Under the pieces are notes generated by a model, which did not search any database, was not told where the DNA came from, and worked only from the letters and a program-made list of their open reading frames with translations. Below are positions 7,624 through 10,631 of a DNA stretch of 10,631 bases, piece by piece; within the stretch, counting starts at the first letter, position 1; every line of letters begins with the position of its first letter. The translations under genes and the position numbers were made by a program. The DNA is from Alphaproteobacteria bacterium (GTDB lineage Bacteria > Pseudomonadota > Alphaproteobacteria > SMXP01). The stretch is from NCBI GenBank assembly GCA_021774995.1, contig JAJFIM010000039.1, positions 1-10,631 on the forward strand, in the 5' to 3' direction.

Positions 7624-7660
7624 CCAGCTTTACTATGAATTACGGTAATAAGTAGGCTGG
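7624..7660. promoter_or_regulatory. Nested palindromes upstream of the double GntR gene (candidate autoregulatory operator)
   Basis: ATTACGGTAAT (7639-7649) is an 11-bp palindrome around a central base. It is enclosed by TACT (7631-7634)/AGTA (7651-7654) and CCAGC (7624-7628)/GCTGG (7656-7660). The three pairs are centred within about 2 bp of each other. The block lies 23-59 bp upstream of the regulator's start codon, where an autoregulator or its promoter would be expected. No -35/-10 pair stands out, so the operator role is inferred. Confidence 0.35.
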
Positions 7661-7871
7661 TAGGAGACGCCGGGTGATATCGTGTGCTCTTGCGTGTTTG
7701 AATTGCTTGTAGCCGTTACCAACGATAACTTGGTTTTCCCCTAAAAGCGAGTTGGAGAAGCTTCACATCTCGTGGCAGCGATTCACCTACCATACATTGC
7801 TCCAGGTAATATTGTTTGACAACAGTGGTTGCGGGGCCCCGATTTGAGATTGCGACAAGGCTGTTGAAACG

Positions 7872-7955
7872 CTCTCTGATCCGGCAGAATATTTCCCTGT
7901 TACCGCGAAAAAATTCCCTGATGCGGCAATTAAATACCCTGTTCCGATTCTACGG
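7872..7955. repeat. 21-bp tandem repeat, four degenerate units
   Basis: Units begin at 7872, 7893, 7914 and 7935, exactly 21 bp apart. Their heads read CTCTCTGAT, TTCCCTGTT, TTCCCTGAT and TACCCTGTT; the first three units continue with a CCGC/CGGC-like segment and an A-rich tail, while unit 4 diverges after its head. A related TTGCCTG at 7960-7966 is out of phase. Unit-to-unit identity is moderate, so this is an old or selected repeat rather than a fresh duplication. Read on the reverse strand it encodes 7-residue repeats (N/I-R-E-x-F pattern). There are no spacers, so it is not a CRISPR array. Confidence 0.7.
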
Positions 7956-8040
7956 GAATTTGCCTGCAAGCCATTGAACTAACTGCGTGATTAAGGGCCA
8001 GAATCGAAAATTCAGGCCAGAACCGCATTTTTTCCCTTTA

Positions 8041-8060
8041 TTTTCGCGTATAACAGGGAA
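8041..8060 (-). repeat. Inverted copy of one 21-bp repeat unit
   Basis: The reverse complement of these 20 bases begins TTCCCTGTTA and continues TACGCGAAAA. It matches unit 2 of the tandem array (7893 on: TTCCCTGTTA then CCGCGAAAA) with one indel and one mismatch. The two copies face each other across about 130 bp, so they could form a long-range hairpin or mark the edges of a decayed small element. Confidence 0.55.
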
Positions 8061-8405
8061 TATAGCCGGAGACGGGTTCGCTCCAGACTGCCTCCACCAC
8101 CAAGCAGTCTTCTATATTTGAACGCTGATCCCGGTATCGGGGAATGGTCACGCCTTTCCCGTGGGTTAGGGTGAGGATTACTGTGAACTTCTGGTCGGGA
8201 GACGCCACATTGGGCCTGTTTTGAGGCGCATGGGGCAATCGTCTCTGAGGGCCCTTTTTTGAGTCCAGACGTTCGCCAGGCGCGATGGTTGTTGGATTTA
8301 ATTTAAGCGGTTTTGAAGCCCAACATGCGGACTTGCTCTGACCAATCATGGGGAAGGCCGTGCACGCGTTTCAGACGCGATGCGGTAAGGCTTGCGGGTT
8401 GTGTG

Positions 8406-8427
8406 CTGTGCCTTCCGTTTATTCCAT
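8406..8427. repeat. Left terminal inverted repeat of the insertion sequence
   Basis: Reads CTG, then TG, then CCTTCCGTTTATTCCAT. The 17-bp inner part recurs perfectly, inverted, at 9569-9585. Similarity stops just outside the CTG, which I take as the terminus. Confidence 0.7.
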
Positions 8428-8429
8428 CC

Positions 8430-8474
8430 GCGTTGAGATTCTGCGGTTTTCGCGAATCATCCTAAGCTCAACGC
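8430..8474 (+). promoter_or_regulatory. Nested hairpin abutting the transposase start codon
   Basis: Outer arms GCGTTGAG (8430-8437) and CTCAACGC (8467-8474) are perfect 8-bp complements. Between them GATTC (8437-8441) and GCG (8443-8445) pair with CGC (8451-8453) and GAATC (8454-8458), with one bulged T and a GTTTT loop; the two stems share only base 8437. The 3' outer arm ends directly at ATG 8475 and covers the place where a ribosome binding site would be. Known IS elements use such structures to stop translation from read-through transcripts; that role here is inferred. Confidence 0.55.
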
Positions 8475-9504
8475 ATGAGTTTCATGTGGAACATTTTTAG
8501 CGCCTTTGTTTTCGGTTTGTTCAAGTCAGAGCAAGATTTGAAACTAGAAATAATCGCTTTGCGGCAACAGCTTATTGTTCTTCAAAGAAACGCGCCCAAG
8601 CGACTAAACCTAACCAAAGCCGACCACATCTTGTTCGTTTAGCTTTATCAGATTCAGCCCGAAATTCTTGAGAAGATTTGGATTGTTAAACCAGAGACAA
8701 TTATTTGCTGGCGCCGCAGGGGATTTAAGCTCTTCTGGCAATGGAAAGGCATACTGAGAAGACTTGGCAAGCCAAAAACAGATAGAGAGCTGCGGGTTTT
8801 AATCGGTCAAATGCGCCAGGAGAACCCACTTTGGGGAGCTCCGAGAATACGGGGGTGTGCTTCTCAAACTTGGGTTCGAAATTGCTCAATCAACCGTTTT
8901 CAAATACATGGTTAGGCTCAATAAACCGCCATCTCAGACCTGGAAAACATTCCTACGCAATCATGCTGATGGCATTGCCGCCATTGACTTCGTCGTCGTA
9001 CCGACAATCAATTTTCAATTGCTCTTTGTCTTTGTTGTGATTGCTCATGCGAGAAGAAGGTTTGTGCATTTTGCCATCACGGCAAATCCAACAGCGGAAT
9101 GGGCAGCGCGGCAGATCGTTGAAGCTTTTCCTTGGAATGAAGCACCGAGATATCTAATCCGAGACAATGACGGAATCTACGGACAGATATTCCAAAATAA
9201 ATTACGGGCACTGGGCATTAAAGAAGTTCGAACCGCACTAAGATCGCCGTGGCAAAACGCGTATGCTGAAAAGTTGATTTTATCCATCCGGTGGGAATGC
9301 ACGGATCATGTTGTCTTTTTTAGTCAGAAACATCTGTGGCGAATACTGAAATCATACGCCGACTATAATAACTCCGGCCGCACTCACCTCTCTTTAAAAA
9401 AGGATGCGCCAAATCACAGGCGGACTCTATCTGGGGTCGGGAAAGTCAGCTCAATCTCTCAAATTGGCGGCTTGCATCATCGCTATGAACGTCAGGCTGT
9501 CTAA
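8475..9504 (+). pseudogene. Transposase (integrase catalytic core), interrupted by a stop codon and a frameshift
   Basis: Reading from ATG 8475 gives a family-like N-terminus (KLEIIALRQQLIVLQRNAPKR) to TAG 8640-8642. The TAG stands where I expect Trp in the family's ...WLYRL segment, consistent with a TGG-to-TAG change. The same frame continues to NPLWGAPRIR, then at the five-G run 8851-8855 one extra G shifts the reading; the remaining frame (LLKLGFEIAQSTVFKYM...) runs to TAA 9502-9504. The catalytic core itself is intact: Asp in AAIDFVVVP, Asp in RDNDGIYG, and Glu in NAYAEKLI, followed by HLSLKKDAP and GGLHHRY near the C-terminus. Removing the two lesions would give about 342 residues, close to the family size. 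A sequencing error in the G run is possible but would not explain the TAG. Confidence 0.85.
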
Positions 9505-9568
9505 AATCACTAACCACATTTTGAAATCTTGCTTGTCATCGAGTTTATTGGACTGAAAATACATTCGA

Positions 9569-9590
9569 ATGGAATAAACGGAAGGAGCAG
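9569..9590. repeat. Right terminal inverted repeat of the insertion sequence
   Basis: On the reverse strand this reads CTG, CT, then CCTTCCGTTTATTCCAT, matching the left end except for two central-outer bases. It lies 64 bp beyond the transposase stop codon. The 124 bp from here to the next gene (9591-9714) hold no gene; a weak GTTAA/TTAAC stem (9692-9711) and a run of A (9669-9675, T on the reverse strand) could act as a poor terminator for the TIR-FHA gene. Confidence 0.7.
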
Positions 9591-9714
9591 GGGTTTTTTG
9601 GATCGGGTCAACTTTTGAACACAGGACGCTCACGGAGCAACTGTGTATAATTGCCCAAATGGATAATGAAAAAAAGTTGGTTCTTGTGATTGTTAATGCA
9701 TAAAATTTAACAGT

Positions 9715-10572
9715 TTAAACGAATTTGACGCGCATCCTGACTGGGCCAAGTTGCACCCTGTCACCATCACGAAGCGCGATTGAACTGTCGCCCTTTAGCT
9801 GTATGCCGTTGACGAAAGTTCCGTTTAAAGACTCATTGTCGCATATGCAAAGATCACCATTGAGCCACGTCAAAACAGCATGCTTCCGAGTAATCTCATC
9901 GTGAGCAATCAGACCCCTTGGATCGCCAGGAGAGCGCCCAAGAATAACACTTCTAACTTTTTCCGGCGGGGGAATGGTAACTGAATAAATTTTAAATATT
10001 TGACCACGGCCCGAGAGCCTCACACTCCCAGAGGCAGCCTCACTTGAATTTTGAGAGAGTAAATATATTTTTGTAAGTAGATAAACTTTTCGAATAACGC
10101 CTATACACTTAAGAAATAAACTTTCATGATTTATTTTGTCTGCTTCCCATATTGGGCCGGGTTGGTAGTCGCCCGGCAGGTGCTTCCTCATAGCCAACTT
10201 TAAATAATTAATACCATGATTAAATTGATTTTCCCACGCATCAATCCATTGCACAGAGGAGATAAAATATTCCAGCTCTTTGGAGGGTTTAACATTTTCC
10301 ACGCGAAGGCAAATGATAGGGATGCGTTTGCTAAAGGCCCTCTCAACCTCATTGTGTACGCCCGGCTTAGTATTTGAGAGACGGGACAATATTAAAATGC
10401 ATATATGTGAGCTTTCCAAAGCATTGATGATATCTTTTCCATACACATCGCCCGCGGCGATATCTCTTCGGGAGATCCAGCATGATAAGCCTGACGCTTC
10501 TAGGATACGAACAATTTTAATCGCAAGCTTTTTCTCTTCTCCAGCATGACTGATAAATGCCGCATATTTCAT
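9715..10572 (-). CDS. TIR domain - FHA domain fusion protein
   Basis: The 285-residue protein has an N-terminal TIR domain (about 1-130) and a C-terminal FHA domain (about 195-285) joined by a linker with a Lys-rich hydrophobic stretch (150-173, too charged for a membrane segment). TIR marks: strand A YAAFISHAGE (3-12), GLSCWISRRDIAAG (28-41), ILILSRLS (59-66), HNEVERAF with Glu75 at the place of the catalytic glutamate of NAD-cleaving TIRs, and VQWIDAW (107-113). FHA marks: LGR (211-213), ITRKHA (227-232, Thr for the usual Ser), and SLNGTFVNG (248-256), the phosphothreonine-binding loops. Bacterial TIRs often cleave NAD+ or make cADPR-type signals in phage defence; FHA domains bind phosphothreonine proteins. 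Together they suggest a phospho-signal-controlled TIR effector or adaptor, which is inference. ATG 10572 is the only usable start, after an in-frame TAA; AGAGG lies 11 nt before it. It is AT-richer than the catabolic genes. Confidence 0.88.
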   Translation of the reverse strand: MKYAAFISHAGEEKKLAIKIVRILEASGLSCWISRRDIAAGDVYGKDIINALESSHICILILSRLSNTKPGVHNEVERAFSKRIPIICLRVENVKPSKELEYFISSVQWIDAWENQFNHGINYLKLAMRKHLPGDYQPGPIWEADKINHESLFLKCIGVIRKVYLLTKIYLLSQNSSEAASGSVRLSGRGQIFKIYSVTIPPPEKVRSVILGRSPGDPRGLIAHDEITRKHAVLTWLNGDLCICDNESLNGTFVNGIQLKGDSSIALRDGDRVQLGPVRMRVKFV

Positions 10573-10609
10573 GAATGTCGTGGCCTCTTATGACACCAGC
10601 GAAAAACCG

Positions 10610-10631
10610 TTGATATATCACAGCATATCAA
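10610..10631. promoter_or_regulatory. Inverted repeat upstream of the TIR-FHA gene
   Basis: TTGATAT (10610-10616) and ATATCAA (10625-10631) are perfect 7-bp inverted arms with an 8-bp spacer. The left arm also overlaps TGATATATCA (10611-10620), a perfect 10-bp palindrome. The site lies about 40-60 bp upstream of ATG 10572, suitable for an operator or promoter-proximal site. The window ends here, so its full extent is unknown. Confidence 0.3.

Larger units (their letters stand above)
7661..8405. other. Gene-poor stretch between the regulator and the insertion sequence
   Basis: I find no convincing gene in these ~745 bp. On the reverse strand there are short open frames: 7787-7969 (60 residues) and 8038-8349 (103 residues, Pro/Lys/Arg-rich, no motif I recognise). 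A third reverse frame, open without a start codon from about 7950 down to about 7718, reads as heptads such as IREFFRG/NREIFCR. These frames overlap the 21-bp repeats; because 21 is a multiple of three, repetition alone keeps frames similar. I have an impression, from memory only, that NREF-like repeats of this kind recur near transposases in alphaproteobacterial genomes, and that this region is a decayed relic of such an element. A 5-bp hairpin (CGCGT 8365-8369 / ACGCG 8375-8379) is minor. Confidence 0.5.
8406..9590 (+). mobile_element. Insertion sequence, ~1.19 kb, DDE integrase-core type, defective
   Basis: The element is bounded by 22-bp terminal inverted repeats (8406-8427 and 9569-9590, matching at 20 of 22 positions) and contains a single transposase gene read left to right. 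The encoded protein belongs to a ~350-residue single-ORF rve-type (retroviral integrase core) transposase family common in alphaproteobacteria; I do not assign an ISfinder name. GGGTT occurs at 8396-8400 and 9591-9595, but the left copy is 5 bp away from the matching terminus, so a target duplication is only suggestive. The transposase is broken, so the copy cannot move by itself. It separates the catabolic/regulatory block from the TIR-FHA gene. Confidence 0.72.

Noticed and set aside
7872..7955. CRISPR array.
   Set aside because: Units are contiguous 21-mers without spacers and are degenerate; no cas-like gene is present.
8038..8349. A 103-residue reverse-strand ORF as a real gene.
   Set aside because: No recognisable domain, ends inside the inverted repeat copy, and lies in a decayed repeat region; mentioned only as an open frame.
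8396..9595. GGGTT target-site duplication flanking the insertion sequence.
   Set aside because: The right copy touches the terminus but the left copy is 5 bp outside it, so a chance match is likely.
9715..10572. Thoeris-type defence system.
   Set aside because: No ThsA-like SIR2/SLOG effector is in the window and ThsB proteins lack an FHA domain; only a general TIR-effector reading is supported.

Overview
The window looks like chromosomal DNA from a Gram-negative bacterium, most likely an alphaproteobacterium. This is inferred from moderate GC content, acyl-CoA catabolic genes of the kind found in alphaproteobacterial sterol and bile-acid degraders, and a transposase family I associate with that class. 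I cannot name a genus. The window divides into a catabolic block (1-6005), a regulator (6048-7601), and a messy accessory segment (about 7660 to the end) with a degenerate repeat region, a broken insertion sequence and a TIR-FHA gene.

The catabolic block starts inside an SCP2-type thiolase. It continues on the + strand with a two-hotdog MaoC enoyl-CoA hydratase and two adjacent, dissimilar acyl-CoA dehydrogenases, spaced 6 to 35 bp apart like an operon. The dehydrogenase pair resembles the alpha/beta subunits of the heteromeric enzymes used for steroid side chains in actinobacteria and proteobacteria. A flavoprotein of the nitronate-monooxygenase fold converges on this operon; it resembles mycobacterial IpdC (steroid C/D-ring catabolism). 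A crotonase with both catalytic glutamates is divergent from it across a 202-bp promoter region. Together these genes supply dehydrogenation, hydration and thiolysis of CoA thioesters plus a flavin redox step. A steroid or other polycyclic substrate is the best guess, but nothing in the sequence names the substrate.

The regulator at 6048-7601 is unusual: one polypeptide carries two complete GntR/FadR-type units (winged helix + FCD, twice). Nested palindromes lie 23 to 59 bp upstream of its start, and another palindrome overlaps a possible -10 element in front of the crotonase. These are candidate operators for local control.

From about 7660 to 8405 I find no convincing gene. This stretch holds four 21-bp tandem repeats and an inverted copy of one unit. 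Next comes an insertion sequence of about 1.2 kb (8406-9590) with matching inverted ends. Its transposase is interrupted by a TAG and a one-base frameshift, and its start codon directly follows a nested hairpin. After a 124-bp gap without a gene, an AT-richer reverse-strand gene (9715-10572) encodes a TIR domain joined to a C-terminal FHA domain. This is the most novel-looking protein here. An inverted repeat sits in its upstream region at the window edge.
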